NCBI RefSeq assembly: GCF_025210595.1
Contig: NZ_JAOARH010000095.1
Coordinates: 1 to 56,463, forward strand
Direction of reading: 5' to 3'
Length of the DNA stretch: 56,463 nt
From: Winogradskyella sp.
GTDB taxonomy: Bacteria; Bacteroidota; Bacteroidia; Flavobacteriales; Flavobacteriaceae
Shown piece by piece: positions 17,644 to 26,448 of the stretch. Below the pieces are notes generated by a model, which was not told where the DNA came from, ran no database searches, and saw nothing but the letters and a program-made list of their open reading frames with translations. The first letter of the stretch is position 1. Each line of letters begins with the position of its first letter. The translations under genes and the position numbers were made by a program.

Positions 17644-17685
17644 AACAGTCCAAATAGTTTTACTATTTGGACTGTTTTGTTTTTT
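17644..17685 (+). terminator. Rho-independent terminator after rpsJ
   Basis: AACAGTCCAAATAG (17644-17657) pairs perfectly over 14 bp with 17663-17676 around a 5-nt loop and is followed by TTGTTTTTT. This is the strongest terminator of the window and closes the rpsL-rpsG-fusA-rpsJ unit. Confidence 0.85.
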
Positions 17686-17789
17686 GATTAATTGTTTTTT
17701 GTTAGTTCGATTATATGCGATGTACCATCTTTTGAGTAATGTATATCTATCGTGAATTAAATTTCAATAAAAAAACAACAAATAACATG

Positions 17790-17819
17790 TTGTAAATGAA
17801 TAATTAATTCCTATATTTG
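17790..17819 (+). promoter_or_regulatory. Promoter of the rplC operon
   Basis: TTG at 17790-17792 and TATATTTG at 17812-17819 are spaced by 19 nt. Transcription would start near 17825, leaving a leader of about 138 nt before rplC. Confidence 0.75.
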
Positions 17820-17824
17820 CACGC

Positions 17825-17962
17825 TCTTAGCGGTATGCTAAGAAGAACATGTCCCACCGATGCGGTCGCGGGAAAAACGGTAGAAAAATACAATTCAAGG
17901 CTGAAAACGTATTTTTCAGCCTTGAATTGTAAATAGAGAATAATAATTAATAATAAATAAAT
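17825..17962 (+). promoter_or_regulatory. Structured 5' leader of the rplC operon (candidate autoregulatory RNA)
   Basis: The leader contains three consecutive hairpins. TCTTAGC/GCTAAGA (17825-17831/17837-17843) has a 5-nt loop. A compound one has ACCG-ATG-CGGT (17856-17866) inside a CCC/GGG clamp (17853-17855/17870-17872). The last is a perfect 19-bp stem at 17889-17907/17913-17931 with loop CGTAT. The middle part is unusually G+C-rich for this genome. No uridine run follows the last stem, so it is not a standard terminator. In E. coli, L4 (second gene here, rplD) represses its operon through the leader, which makes L4 a natural candidate ligand; that link is inference. A stand-alone small RNA is the alternative. 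Confidence 0.55.
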
Positions 17963-18580
17963 ATGTCTGGGTTAATTGGAAAAAAAATCGGTATGACCAG
18001 CATCTTTGATGAAAATGGAAAGAATATTCCATGTACTGTCATTGAAGCAGGCCCATGTATCGTTACCCAAGTCAGAACTGAAGAAGTGGATGGTTATAGT
18101 GCGCTTCAATTAGGTTTCGATGACGCGACAGAAAAGAGCGCTACTAAAGCTGCCTTAGGGCATGCTAAAAAAGCGGGTACTTCTGTAAAACGCAAAGTCG
18201 TAGAATTTAAAGGTTTTGATGCGGAGTACAAATTAGGTGATGCAATCACGGTAGAGCAATTTACAGAAGGTGAGTTCGTGGATATTTCAGGAACTTCTAA
18301 GGGTAAAGGTTTTCAAGGTGTGGTTAAGCGTCATGGTTTCGGTGGTGTAGGTCAAGCAACGCATGGTCAACACAACCGTTTAAGAGCTCCAGGTTCTATT
18401 GGTGCGGCTTCATATCCTGCGAGAGTATTTAAAGGAATGAAAATGGCCGGAAGAATGGGTGGTGACACAGTTAAAGTTCAAAATTTAAGAGTTTATAAAG
18501 TAGTTCCTGAAAAGAACTTACTAGTGGTTAAAGGGTGTGTTCCTGGTCACAAAAATTCTTATGTAATTATTGAGAAGTAA
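17963..18580 (+). CDS. rplC: 50S ribosomal protein L3 (uL3)
   Basis: The 205-residue protein shows the bacterial L3 pattern: [17 protein letters not shown] at the start, [19 protein letters not shown] in the middle and an extended loop reaching the peptidyl-transferase centre ([26 protein letters not shown]). L3 is one of the first proteins to bind 23S rRNA during assembly. It is the first gene after the structured leader. Its TAA overlaps the rplD ATG by one base (TAATG), a coupling arrangement. Confidence 0.99.
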   Translation: MSGLIGKKIGMTSIFDENGKNIPCTVIEAGPCIVTQVRTEEVDGYSALQLGFDDATEKSATKAALGHAKKAGTSVKRKVVEFKGFDAEYKLGDAITVEQFTEGEFVDISGTSKGKGFQGVVKRHGFGGVGQATHGQHNRLRAPGSIGAASYPARVFKGMKMAGRMGGDTVKVQNLRVYKVVPEKNLLVVKGCVPGHKNSYVIIEK

Positions 18581-19209
18581 TGAAGGTAGCAGTTTTAGAT
18601 ATAAACGGAAAAGATACGGGAAGAACAGCTGAGCTTTCTAAAGACGTATTCGCTATTGAGCCTAATAATCATGCTGTCTATTTAGATGTTAAGCAATACT
18701 TAGCAAATCAGAGACAGGGAACGCATAAGGCAAAAGAAAGAGCAGAGATTACTGGAAGTACACGTAAGATTAAAAAGCAAAAAGGAACAGGTACTGCGCG
18801 TGCAGGTTCTATTAAGTCTGGTGTATTTAAAGGTGGTGGTCGTATGTTTGGTCCAAGACCAAGAAATTACGGTTTTAAGTTAAATAAAAACGTAAAGCGA
18901 TTAGCCCGTAAATCTGCATTAAGTATTAAAGCAAACGATAAGTCAATTGTTGTGTTAGAGGATTTTAACTTTGATGCGCCAAAGACAAAAAATTTCGTTA
19001 ATGTTTTGAAAGCATTAGAGATAGATAACAAAAAGTCTCTATTTGTATTGGGTGATGCTAATAATAATGTATATTTGTCGTCGCGCAATTTGAAAGGTTC
19101 TGAAGTTGTAACAAGTTCAGAATTAAGCACTTATAAAATAATGAACGCTAATAAAGTGGTTCTTTTAGAAGGTGCACTAGAAGGAATTGAATCGAACTTA
19201 AGTAAATAG
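18580..19209 (+). CDS. rplD: 50S ribosomal protein L4 (uL4)
   Basis: The 209-residue protein has the globular part of L4 and the long basic loop ([23 protein letters not shown], then [18 protein letters not shown]) that lines the nascent-peptide exit tunnel. Macrolide-resistance changes usually map to the KGTGTARAG part, which is unaltered here. In E. coli L4 also controls the S10 operon; the leader before rplC would be its possible target. Start is fixed by the 1-nt overlap with rplC. Confidence 0.99.
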   Translation: MKVAVLDINGKDTGRTAELSKDVFAIEPNNHAVYLDVKQYLANQRQGTHKAKERAEITGSTRKIKKQKGTGTARAGSIKSGVFKGGGRMFGPRPRNYGFKLNKNVKRLARKSALSIKANDKSIVVLEDFNFDAPKTKNFVNVLKALEIDNKKSLFVLGDANNNVYLSSRNLKGSEVVTSSELSTYKIMNANKVVLLEGALEGIESNLSK

Positions 19210-19216
19210 AACACAG

Positions 19217-19507
19217 ATGAGTATCTTAATTAAACCGATTATCACAGAGAAAGCAACTATGCAAAGCGAGGTGCTTAACGCGTATGCGTTTGAAGTGAGC
19301 ACAAAGGCGAACAAGGTAGAAATCAAAAAAGCGGTTGAGGCTGCTTATGGTGTTTCTGTAGAAAAAGTTCGTACTATAAATGTCCGTCCAGATAGAAGAA
19401 CACGTTATACCAAAACGGGTATTCAACATGGTAAAACAAATGCTGTTAAAAAGGCAATTGTACAACTGGCGGAAGGTGAGACAATAGATTTATACGCTAA
19501 CATGTAA
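19217..19507 (+). CDS. rplW: 50S ribosomal protein L23 (uL23)
   Basis: The 96-residue protein has the start ILIKPIITEKATMQSE and the motif VEIKKAVEAAYGVSVEKVRTINV that define L23. It sits at the tunnel exit and is the docking site for trigger factor and the signal recognition particle. It lies 7 nt after rplD and 10 nt before rplB. Length is normal. Confidence 0.99.
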   Translation: MSILIKPIITEKATMQSEVLNAYAFEVSTKANKVEIKKAVEAAYGVSVEKVRTINVRPDRRTRYTKTGIQHGKTNAVKKAIVQLAEGETIDLYANM

Positions 19508-19517
19508 TTAGACGAAA

Positions 19518-20345
19518 ATGTCAGTTAGAAAATTAAAACCGATCACATCAGCTCAGCGTTTTAGAGTGGTTAATGGATTTGACGCCATTACTACTGACAA
19601 GCCGGAGAAAAGCTTACTTGCTCCGAAAAAAAGAACTGGTGGTAGAAACAGTCAAGGAAAAATGACCATGCGCTACAAAGGTGGTGGTCATAAGAAGAAG
19701 TATCGTATTATCGATTTTAAACGTAACAAAACTGGAATTCCAGCAGAAGTTAAAACGATTGAATATGATCCAAACAGAACAGCATTTATTGCGCTATTAA
19801 ACTATCAAGATGGTGAGAAAAGATATGTCATCGCTCAAAATGGTTTAGAAGTAGGTCAAAAAATTGTGTCTGGTGAGAAAGGTATTGCTCCAGAGATTGG
19901 AAATGCAATGCCATTAAGTGAAATACCTCTAGGTACTATCATTTCTTGTATAGAGTTACGTCCAGGTCAAGGTGCTGTTATGGCGCGTAGTGCTGGTGCA
20001 TTTGCTCAGTTAATGGCAAGAGATGGTAAGTTTGCTACTGTTAAATTGCCGTCTGGTGAAACAAGAATGGTATTGGTAACGTGTATGGCTACAATAGGAG
20101 TTGTTTCTAATTCAGATCATCAGTTAATTGTATCTGGTAAAGCGGGTAGAAGTAGATGGTTAGGAAGACGTCCACGTACAAGACCAGTAGTAATGAATCC
20201 AGTTGATCATCCAATGGGTGGTGGTGAAGGTAAATCTGCCGGAGGTCACCCAAGATCTAGAAACGGTATTCCTGCTAAGGGTTATAGAACGCGTTCTAAG
20301 ACGAAAGCGAGTAACAAGTATATTGTAGAACGTAGAAAGAAATAA
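19518..20345 (+). CDS. rplB: 50S ribosomal protein L2 (uL2)
   Basis: The 275-residue protein is recognised by [28 protein letters not shown] near residue 43 and by the strongly conserved [23 protein letters not shown] near 225. The histidine in the latter lies close to the peptidyl-transferase centre. L2 is needed for subunit association. The basic C-terminal tail ([13 protein letters not shown]) is complete. Confidence 0.99.
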   Translation: MSVRKLKPITSAQRFRVVNGFDAITTDKPEKSLLAPKKRTGGRNSQGKMTMRYKGGGHKKKYRIIDFKRNKTGIPAEVKTIEYDPNRTAFIALLNYQDGEKRYVIAQNGLEVGQKIVSGEKGIAPEIGNAMPLSEIPLGTIISCIELRPGQGAVMARSAGAFAQLMARDGKFATVKLPSGETRMVLVTCMATIGVVSNSDHQLIVSGKAGRSRWLGRRPRTRPVVMNPVDHPMGGGEGKSAGGHPRSRNGIPAKGYRTRSKTKASNKYIVERRKK

Positions 20346-20355
20346 TTAAGATAGT

Positions 20356-20634
20356 ATGGCACGTTCATTAAAAAAAGGACCTTATATCCATTATAAATTA
20401 GAGAAGAAAGTTGCAGAAAATGTAGCTTCAAACAAAAAGACGGTAATTAAAACTTGGTCTAGAGCATCAATGATTTCTCCAGATTTTGTTGGTCAAACAA
20501 TCGCAGTTCATAATGGTCGTCAATTTGTTCCTGTATATGTTACAGAAAACATGGTAGGTCATAAATTAGGAGAATTTTCACCAACAAGATCTTTTAGAGG
20601 TCATGCAGGTGCTAAAAATAAAGGTAAAAAATAA
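20356..20634 (+). CDS. rpsS: 30S ribosomal protein S19 (uS19)
   Basis: The 92-residue head protein shows [19 protein letters not shown] at its start and the core [31 protein letters not shown], which contacts the A-site tRNA region and, with S13, the inter-subunit bridge. It is 10 nt after rplB and 5 nt before rplV. Confidence 0.99.
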   Translation: MARSLKKGPYIHYKLEKKVAENVASNKKTVIKTWSRASMISPDFVGQTIAVHNGRQFVPVYVTENMVGHKLGEFSPTRSFRGHAGAKNKGKK

Positions 20635-20639
20635 GAATC

Positions 20640-21047
20640 ATGGGAAGTCGTAAAAAACAAATGGCGGAAGCTATTAAGGCTGAGAAAAAGCAAGTTGCTT
20701 TTGCTAAGCTAAATAACTGTCCTACATCTCCAAGAAAAATGCGCTTAGTAGCAGATTTAGTAAGAGGGGAAAAGGCTGAGAAAGCTCTTCAGATTCTTAG
20801 ATTTAGCCCTAAAGAAGCTTCTCGTCGTTTAGAGAAGTTAGTGATGTCTGCAATTGCAAACTGGCAAGCTAAAAATGAGGATGCTGATGTTGAGGAAGCT
20901 AATCTATTTATTAAAGAGATTAGAGTCGATGGTGGAACAATGTTAAAGCGTTTACGCCCAGCACCTCAAGGTAGAGCACATAGAATTAGAAAAAGATCTA
21001 ATCACGTTACAGTGGTTATAGATTCATTAAATAAAACACAAAGCTAA
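20640..21047 (+). CDS. rplV: 50S ribosomal protein L22 (uL22)
   Basis: The 135-residue protein has [27 protein letters not shown] and the long beta-hairpin [26 protein letters not shown], which reaches into the exit tunnel. The N-terminal ~20 residues ([22 protein letters not shown]) form an extension relative to the 110-residue E. coli protein, which is common in Bacteroidetes. No tunnel-hairpin deletion of the macrolide-resistance type is present. Confidence 0.98.
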   Translation: MGSRKKQMAEAIKAEKKQVAFAKLNNCPTSPRKMRLVADLVRGEKAEKALQILRFSPKEASRRLEKLVMSAIANWQAKNEDADVEEANLFIKEIRVDGGTMLKRLRPAPQGRAHRIRKRSNHVTVVIDSLNKTQS

Positions 21048-21056
21048 GATAGAGAT

Positions 21057-21770
21057 ATGGGACAAAAGACAAATCCAATCGGAAATCGCTTAGGAATTAT
21101 CAGAGGATGGGAATCTAACTGGTATGGAGGGAATGATTATGGAGACAAACTTGCAGAGGATGATAAAATCCGTAAGTATATCCATGCTCGTTTATCTAAA
21201 GCTAGTGTAAGTAGAGTAATTATTGAGCGTACGCTTAAACTTGTAACCGTTACTATCACTACTGCTAGACCTGGTATTATTATCGGTAAAGGTGGTCAAG
21301 AGGTAGACAAGCTAAAAGAAGAGCTTAAGAAAATTACAGGTAAAGAAGTTCAATTGAACATCTTTGAAATTAAAAGACCTGAACTAGATGCACATTTAGT
21401 TGCAGCAAGTATTGCTCGTCAAATTGAAAGTAGAATTTCTTACAGACGTGCAATTAAAATGGCTATCGCTGCAGCAATGCGTATGAACGCTGAAGGAATT
21501 AAAGTTCAAATTAGTGGTCGTTTAAATGGTGCTGAAATGGCACGATCTGAGCACTACAAAGAAGGACGAATTCCGTTATCTACATTTAGAGCAGATATAG
21601 ATTATGCTTTAGTAGAATCACATACTACTTATGGTAGATTAGGTGTGAAAGTGTGGATTATGAAAGGTGAAGTATATGGAAAAAGAGAACTTTCTCCATT
21701 AGTAGGTCTTTCTAAGCAAAAAGGAAAAGGTGGACGTGGTGGAAACAAAAATCAACGTCGTAGAAAGTAA
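21057..21770 (+). CDS. rpsC: 30S ribosomal protein S3 (uS3)
   Basis: The 237-residue protein opens with [23 protein letters not shown]. It then has the KH-type RNA-binding motif [20 protein letters not shown] (about 76-95) and the C-terminal domain with [22 protein letters not shown]3 forms part of the mRNA entry channel and its helicase activity. A basic Gly-Lys-Arg tail ([16 protein letters not shown]) ends it. Confidence 0.99.
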   Translation: MGQKTNPIGNRLGIIRGWESNWYGGNDYGDKLAEDDKIRKYIHARLSKASVSRVIIERTLKLVTVTITTARPGIIIGKGGQEVDKLKEELKKITGKEVQLNIFEIKRPELDAHLVAASIARQIESRISYRRAIKMAIAAAMRMNAEGIKVQISGRLNGAEMARSEHYKEGRIPLSTFRADIDYALVESHTTYGRLGVKVWIMKGEVYGKRELSPLVGLSKQKGKGGRGGNKNQRRRK

Positions 21771-21790
21771 TTTTTTAAAGAAAAGAAAAA

Positions 21791-22210
21791 ATGTTACAGC
21801 CTAAAAGAACAAAATTTCGTAAGCAGCAAAAAGGTCGTATGAAAGGAAATGCCGGAAGAGGTCATTTGTTATCAAATGGTACTTTTGGTATTAAATCATT
21901 AGACTCGTCTTTTATAAATGCTCGCCAAATAGAAGCAGCTCGTATTGCCGCTACTCGTTACATGAAGAGAGAAGGATCGTTATGGATTAAAATATTTCCA
22001 GACAAGCCTATTACAAAGAAACCTCTTGAAGTACGTATGGGTAAAGGTAAAGGTGCTGTAGAATATTGGGCAGCTGTTGTAAAACCAGGACGCGTATTAT
22101 TTGAAGTAAGTGGTGTACCATTAGACGTAGCTCAAGAAGCTTTACGTTTAGCAGCACAAAAACTTCCGGTAAAAACTAAGTTTATCATAGCTAGAGATTA
22201 CGAAGCTTAA
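21791..22210 (+). CDS. rplP: 50S ribosomal protein L16 (uL16)
   Basis: The 139-residue protein starts [19 protein letters not shown] and contains the conserved [23 protein letters not shown] around residues 83-105. It helps shape the A site and peptidyl-transferase centre of the 50S subunit. It lies 20 nt after rpsC and 12 nt before rpmC. Confidence 0.99.
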   Translation: MLQPKRTKFRKQQKGRMKGNAGRGHLLSNGTFGIKSLDSSFINARQIEAARIAATRYMKREGSLWIKIFPDKPITKKPLEVRMGKGKGAVEYWAAVVKPGRVLFEVSGVPLDVAQEALRLAAQKLPVKTKFIIARDYEA

Positions 22211-22222
22211 TAAAAGAGTATT

Positions 22223-22414
22223 ATGAAGCAATCAGAAATTAAACAGCTTTCAACAGCTGAGTTACAAGAAAAACTTAGTGAGACTAAAAAGAGTTATGCA
22301 GACCTAAAAATGGCTCACGCAATATCTCCTTTAGACAATCCAATTCAGTTACGTCACGCTCGTCGTGCAGTAGCAAGAGTTGCGACAGAATTAACTAAAA
22401 GAGACGGACAATAA
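22223..22414 (+). CDS. rpmC: 50S ribosomal protein L29 (uL29)
   Basis: The 63-residue two-helix protein has the family pattern MKQSEIKQLSTAELQEKLSE and the C-terminal NPIQLRHARRAVARVATEL. It sits at the exit-tunnel rim beside L23. It lies 17 nt before rpsQ in the continuous spc-type arrangement. Confidence 0.98.
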   Translation: MKQSEIKQLSTAELQEKLSETKKSYADLKMAHAISPLDNPIQLRHARRAVARVATELTKRDGQ

Positions 22415-22431
22415 TTGTATTCTGCTGAAAG

Positions 22432-22689
22432 ATGGAAAAAAGAAATTTAAGAAAAGAACGTATAGGGATAGTAACTAGTAACAAAATGGAGAAATCTATT
22501 GTTGTTTCAGAGGTTAAAAAAGTAAAGCACCCTATGTATGGAAAGTTCGTGTTAAAGACAAAAAAATATGTCGCACACGATGAAACAAACGACTGCAACG
22601 AAGGAGATACTGTAAAGATCATGGAAACTAGACCTATGAGTAAATCTAAGAGTTGGAGATTAGTAGAAATAATTGAAAGAGCGAAGTAA
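22432..22689 (+). CDS. rpsQ: 30S ribosomal protein S17 (uS17)
   Basis: The 85-residue OB-fold protein has [21 protein letters not shown] and [32 protein letters not shown]. It binds the 5' domain of 16S rRNA early in assembly. It lies only 2 nt before rplN, so translation of both is probably coupled. Confidence 0.99.
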   Translation: MEKRNLRKERIGIVTSNKMEKSIVVSEVKKVKHPMYGKFVLKTKKYVAHDETNDCNEGDTVKIMETRPMSKSKSWRLVEIIERAK

Positions 22690-22691
22690 TT

Positions 22692-23060
22692 ATGGTACAA
22701 CAAGAATCAAGATTAAAAGTAGCAGATAACACTGGTGCTAAAGAAGTTTTAGTAATTCGTGTTCTAGGTGGTACAAAAAGAAGATATGCTTCTGTTGGAG
22801 ATAAGATAGTAGTTTCTGTAAAAGATGCTACTCCTAACGGAAGTGTTAAGAAAAAAGCAGTTTCTACTGCTGTTGTTGTACGTACAGCAAAAGAAGTAAG
22901 ACGCCCAGATGGTTCTTACATTAGATTTGATGACAACGCATGTGTACTATTAAATCCTGCAGGCGAGATGAGAGGAACTCGTGTTTTTGGTCCTGTAGCT
23001 AGAGAACTTCGTGATAAACAATTCATGAAAATTGTATCATTAGCACCAGAGGTGCTTTAA
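22692..23060 (+). CDS. rplN: 50S ribosomal protein L14 (uL14)
   Basis: The 122-residue protein matches L14 over its whole length: [27 protein letters not shown], then [37 protein letters not shown] and [13 protein letters not shown]. It lies at the subunit interface and is the binding site for the silencing factor RsfS, which is itself encoded in this window at 42826-43197. Confidence 0.99.
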   Translation: MVQQESRLKVADNTGAKEVLVIRVLGGTKRRYASVGDKIVVSVKDATPNGSVKKKAVSTAVVVRTAKEVRRPDGSYIRFDDNACVLLNPAGEMRGTRVFGPVARELRDKQFMKIVSLAPEVL

Positions 23061-23073
23061 TTGATTAAGTAAG

Positions 23074-23385
23074 ATGACAAAGCTTAAAATAAAATCAGGA
23101 GATACAGTAAGAGTAATTGCTGGAGACCATAAAGGATCAGAAGGTAAAGTGCTTAAAGTATTAAAGGAAAAAAACAAAGCCATCGTAGAAGGTGTAAACA
23201 TGGTTAAGAAACACACTAAACCAAGTGCGCAAAATCCTCAAGGTGGAATTGTAGAAAAAGAAGCATCAATTCATATTTCAAACTTGTCTTTATTAACAAG
23301 CAAGGGCGAAACTACAAGAGTAGGTTATAGAATGGATGGCGATAATAAAGTGAGATTTTCTAAAAAATCTAATGAAGTAATTTAA
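23074..23385 (+). CDS. rplX: 50S ribosomal protein L24 (uL24)
   Basis: The 103-residue protein shows the KOW motif in [21 protein letters not shown] and the family stretch [34 protein letters not shown]24 is an assembly initiator that binds the 5' end of 23S rRNA. Two nt separate it from rplE. Confidence 0.99.
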   Translation: MTKLKIKSGDTVRVIAGDHKGSEGKVLKVLKEKNKAIVEGVNMVKKHTKPSAQNPQGGIVEKEASIHISNLSLLTSKGETTRVGYRMDGDNKVRFSKKSNEVI

Positions 23386-23387
23386 TT

Positions 23388-23939
23388 ATGGCTTACGTTG
23401 CAAGATTAAAACAAGAGTATAAGGACAAAATTGTTTCTGCTCTTACAGAAGAATTTGGATATAAGAATGTAATGCAAGTACCTAAGCTTAAAAAGATAGT
23501 TATATCTAGAGGTGTTGGTGCTGCTGTTGCAGATAAGAAATTAATTGATCACGCTGTTGAGGAATTAACTAAAATATCTGGACAGAAAGCTGTAGCTACT
23601 ATATCTAAGAAAGATGTTGCATCTTTTAAGTTACGTAAAGGTATGCCAATTGGTGCCAAAGTAACTTTAAGAGGTGAGCAAATGTATGAGTTCTTAGATA
23701 GATTAGTTACTTCTGCTTTACCACGAGTAAGAGATTTTAACGGCATTAAAGCTAATGGCTTTGATGGTCGTGGAAACTATAACTTAGGTGTTACAGAACA
23801 AATCATTTTTCCAGAAATTAACATTGATAAAATCAATAAGATCTCTGGTATGGATATCACATTTGTGACTTCTGCTGAAACAGATAAAGAAGCAAAGTCA
23901 TTATTAAAAGAACTAGGATTACCATTTAAAAAGAATTAA
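23388..23939 (+). CDS. rplE: 50S ribosomal protein L5 (uL5)
   Basis: The 183-residue protein has the L5 patterns [45 protein letters not shown] and [20 protein letters not shown]. It brings 5S rRNA into the central protuberance and touches the P-site tRNA. Two nt separate it from rpsN. Confidence 0.99.
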   Translation: MAYVARLKQEYKDKIVSALTEEFGYKNVMQVPKLKKIVISRGVGAAVADKKLIDHAVEELTKISGQKAVATISKKDVASFKLRKGMPIGAKVTLRGEQMYEFLDRLVTSALPRVRDFNGIKANGFDGRGNYNLGVTEQIIFPEINIDKINKISGMDITFVTSAETDKEAKSLLKELGLPFKKN

Positions 23940-23941
23940 TT

Positions 23942-24211
23942 ATGGCTAAAGAATCAATGAAAGCTCGTGAGGTGAAGCGTGCTAAAACGGTTGCTAAATA
24001 TGCTGAGAAAAGAAAAGCTTTAAAAGAAGCAGGAGATTACGAAGCATTACAAAAGTTACCAAAAAATGCATCACCAATACGTATGCATAACCGTTGTAAA
24101 CTTACAGGAAGACCAAAAGGTTATATGAGACAATTTGGTATTTCTCGTGTAATGTTTAGAGAAATGGCTAACAAAGGGTTAATTCCTGGTGTGAAAAAAG
24201 CAAGTTGGTAA
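23942..24211 (+). CDS. rpsN: 30S ribosomal protein S14, zinc-free type (uS14)
   Basis: The 89-residue protein is the long S14 form. It keeps the C-terminal signature [42 protein letters not shown] but has only one cysteine in place of the CxxC-CxxC zinc knuckle of the short form. It therefore needs no zinc. It binds the 30S head near S3 and S10. The gap of 101 nt to rpsH contains small hairpins. Confidence 0.98.
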   Translation: MAKESMKAREVKRAKTVAKYAEKRKALKEAGDYEALQKLPKNASPIRMHNRCKLTGRPKGYMRQFGISRVMFREMANKGLIPGVKKASW

Positions 24212-24215
24212 TAAG

Positions 24216-24231
24216 GAAGCGAATTAGCTTC
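24216..24231 (+). promoter_or_regulatory. Hairpin between rpsN and rpsH
   Basis: GAAGC (216-220) and GCTTC (227-231) pair around GAATTA, 4 nt after the rpsN stop. A second small stem, ACAATA/TATTGT, follows near 24242-24257. The 101-nt spacer is long for this otherwise tight cluster and may hold a processing or autoregulatory site. There is no T run, so termination is unlikely. Confidence 0.35.
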
Positions 24232-24312
24232 TGTACTATTAACAATATAATTATTGTATAATCGGAATTTAGGTTCGGATAGATCGAAAACCATTTTCCA
24301 AAATTTTAAACT

Positions 24313-24711
24313 ATGTACACAGATCCAATAGCGGATTATTTAACGCGAGTTAGAAATGCTGTGAAAGCTAACCACAGAGTGGTTGAGATTCCTGCTTCTA
24401 ACTTAAAAAAAGAGATAACTAAAATCTTATTCGATCAAGGATATATTTTAAGTTATAAGTTTGATGACTCTTCAGTTCAAGGTATGATTAAAATCGCTTT
24501 GAAATATAACAAAGACACAAAAGAGTCAGTTATCAAAAAAATTCAAAGAATCAGTAAACCAGGTTTACGTAAATATGCTGGTGCTAACGAAATGCCAAGA
24601 ATCTTAAACGGTTTAGGTATTGCAATTGTTTCTACATCTCACGGAGTGATGACAGGTAAACAAGCGCAAAGAGAAAATGTTGGTGGAGAGGTATTATGTT
24701 ACGTTTATTAA
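24313..24711 (+). CDS. rpsH: 30S ribosomal protein S8 (uS8)
   Basis: The 132-residue protein has MYTDPIADYLTRVRNAVKANH and the C-terminal rRNA-binding signature GIAIVSTSHGVMTGKQAQRENVGGEVLCYVY. S8 binds helix 21 of 16S rRNA. In E. coli it represses the spc operon; the hairpin-bearing spacer just upstream is the natural place to look for an equivalent, which is inference. Confidence 0.99.
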   Translation: MYTDPIADYLTRVRNAVKANHRVVEIPASNLKKEITKILFDQGYILSYKFDDSSVQGMIKIALKYNKDTKESVIKKIQRISKPGLRKYAGANEMPRILNGLGIAIVSTSHGVMTGKQAQRENVGGEVLCYVY

Positions 24712-24723
24712 AAACAGGAAATT

Positions 24724-25266
24724 ATGTCAAGAATAGGTAAAAGCCCAATCGCAATTCCTGAAGGTGTAACAGTAGAGATAAAAGATAACGTAGTTACTGT
24801 AAAAGGTAAATTAGGTGAATTATCTCAAGCGTATTCAGCAGTTGAAATTAAAGAAGAAGAAGGTATTATAACAGTATCACGTTCTTCTGAAAGAAAAGAT
24901 CAAAGAGCAAAACACGGTCTTTATAGAGCGTTAATTGCTAACATGATAGAAGGTGTTTCTAAAGGATTTACTAAAGAATTAGAATTAGTAGGTGTAGGTT
25001 ATAGAGCATCAAATCAAGGACAGAAATTAGATTTAGCCATCGGTTTTTCTCACAACATCGTTATGGATATTGCTCCAGAAGTAAAAGTTGAGACAATATC
25101 TGAAAAAGGTAAGAATCCAATCGTTAAATTAACATCTCACGACAAACAATTAGTTGGTCAGGTAGCTGCAAAAATTCGTGGTTTCCGTAAGCCAGAACCT
25201 TACAAAGGAAAAGGTATTAAGTTTGTAGGTGAAGAAATTAGAAGAAAAGCAGGTAAATCAGCTTAA
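24724..25266 (+). CDS. rplF: 50S ribosomal protein L6 (uL6)
   Basis: The 180-residue protein consists of two homologous RNA-binding folds: MSRIGKSPIAIPEGVTVEIKD in the first and ASNQGQKLDLAIGFSHNIVMDI onward in the second. It ends with the conserved IRGFRKPEPYKGKGIKFVGEEIRRKAGKSA. It lies at the base of the L7/L12 stalk near the factor-binding site. Confidence 0.99.
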   Translation: MSRIGKSPIAIPEGVTVEIKDNVVTVKGKLGELSQAYSAVEIKEEEGIITVSRSSERKDQRAKHGLYRALIANMIEGVSKGFTKELELVGVGYRASNQGQKLDLAIGFSHNIVMDIAPEVKVETISEKGKNPIVKLTSHDKQLVGQVAAKIRGFRKPEPYKGKGIKFVGEEIRRKAGKSA

Positions 25267-25276
25267 TAATTAAGTT

Positions 25277-25633
25277 ATGGCATTGACAAAGAACGAAAGA
25301 AGATTAAGAATAAAAAACAGAATCCGTAAGGTAGTATCTGGTACTGAAGCAAGACCAAGATTAACTGTTTTTAGAAGTAATAAAGAAATTTATGCTCAGG
25401 TCGTAAATGATGTAACTGGTAAAACTATAGCTGCTGCATCTTCTAGAGATAAAGATATAGCAAAGTCTAAAGGTAATAAAACCGAGGTTGCTGCTTTAGT
25501 TGGTAAAACTGTTGCAGAAAAAGCTATGAAAGCTGGTATTGAAACTATTTCTTTTGATAGAGGTGGTTACTTATATCACGGAAGAGTAAAATCATTAGCA
25601 GAAGGTGCTAGAGAAGCAGGACTTAAATTTTAA
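25277..25633 (+). CDS. rplR: 50S ribosomal protein L18 (uL18)
   Basis: The 118-residue protein has [38 protein letters not shown] and the C-terminal [26 protein letters not shown]. With L5 and L25-type proteins it packs 5S rRNA into the large subunit. It lies 6 nt before rpsE. Confidence 0.99.
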   Translation: MALTKNERRLRIKNRIRKVVSGTEARPRLTVFRSNKEIYAQVVNDVTGKTIAAASSRDKDIAKSKGNKTEVAALVGKTVAEKAMKAGIETISFDRGGYLYHGRVKSLAEGAREAGLKF

Positions 25634-25639
25634 GACATT

Positions 25640-26164
25640 ATGTATCAAAAATATAAAAACGCAGAATTAGTAAAACCAGGCGGATTAGAATTAAAAGATC
25701 GCTTAGTTGGTGTACAGCGTGTAACTAAAGTAACAAAAGGTGGTAGAGCATTTGGTTTTTCTGCTATTGTTGTTGTAGGTGACGAAGCAGGAGTTGTTGG
25801 TCATGGATTAGGTAAATCTAAAGATGTAGCTACTGCAATTGCAAAAGCTGTAGAAGATGCTAAGAAAAACTTAGTGAAAATTCCTATCGTAAAAGGAACA
25901 TTACCACACGAACAAAAAGGTAAGTATGGTGGTGCTAGAGTAAACATTATACCTGCTGCACCTGGTACAGGAGTTATTGCTGGTGGTGCCGTTAGAACAG
26001 TACTTGAAGCTGTTGGTGTACATGATGTATTATCAAAATCTCAAGGATCTTCTAACCCTCATAACGTAGTAAAAGCAACTTTTGATGCTTTATTACAATT
26101 AAGAGATGCTAACGCTATAGCAAGAGAGCGCGGAATTTCACTTGAAAAAGTATTTAAAGGATAA
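25640..26164 (+). CDS. rpsE: 30S ribosomal protein S5 (uS5)
   Basis: The 174-residue protein shows the N-terminal double-stranded-RNA-binding fold ([28 protein letters not shown]) and the C-terminal S5 domain ([38 protein letters not shown]). It lines the mRNA entry tunnel and affects accuracy. The spectinomycin-binding loop around VTKGGRAF is intact. An 88-nt spacer with an inverted repeat separates it from rpmD. Confidence 0.99.
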   Translation: MYQKYKNAELVKPGGLELKDRLVGVQRVTKVTKGGRAFGFSAIVVVGDEAGVVGHGLGKSKDVATAIAKAVEDAKKNLVKIPIVKGTLPHEQKGKYGGARVNIIPAAPGTGVIAGGAVRTVLEAVGVHDVLSKSQGSSNPHNVVKATFDALLQLRDANAIARERGISLEKVFKG

Positions 26165-26168
26165 AACA

Positions 26169-26245
26169 TAGTATGAAGTACAAAGTAATTAGTTGTTGTA
26201 TAATACAATAAATGCTAAATACTTGATACTATATACTTAATACTA
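26169..26245 (+). repeat. Imperfect inverted repeat before rpmD
   Basis: TAGTATGAAGTA (26169-26180) and TACTTAATACTA (26234-26245) pair in 11 of 12 positions. An inner stem, TTGTAT/ATACAA, lies at 26196-26208. The element fills almost the whole rpsE-rpmD spacer and ends 7 nt before the rpmD start. It resembles the other A+T-rich hairpin elements of this window and is not a classical terminator. Confidence 0.5.
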
Positions 26246-26252
26246 GCATAAA

Positions 26253-26432
26253 ATGGCAAAGATTAAAGTAACTAAAGTAAAAAGTGCAATCAATCGTACT
26301 AAAAGACAAAAGCTAACATTAGAGGCTTTAGGATTAAAAAAGATTGGTCAAGTAGTAGAGCACGATGCCACACCAAATATCCTTGGTATGGTAAAGAAAG
26401 TTGAACATTTAGTTTCTGTAGAAGAAGCTTAA
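26253..26432 (+). CDS. rpmD: 50S ribosomal protein L30 (uL30)
   Basis: A 59-residue frame starts at ATG 26253 and encodes MAKIKVTKVKSAINRTKRQK, then LEALGLKKIGQVVEHDATPNI and a short tail. The KxxSxIxRxxRQKxTLEALGLKK pattern is that of bacterial L30, and the place between rpsE and rplO is the conserved one. It is a small surface protein of the 50S subunit. rplO follows after 16 nt. Confidence 0.97.
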   Translation: MAKIKVTKVKSAINRTKRQKLTLEALGLKKIGQVVEHDATPNILGMVKKVEHLVSVEEA

Positions 26433-26448
26433 AAATATACACTTAAAA

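Noticed and set aside
17825-17931. A tRNA or known small RNA before rplC
   Set aside because: The folds do not make a cloverleaf and no CCA end, T-loop or anticodon arm can be placed.
17889-17931. A simple terminator before rplC
   Set aside because: The stem is long but no T run follows, and it lies downstream of the rplC promoter within its leader.
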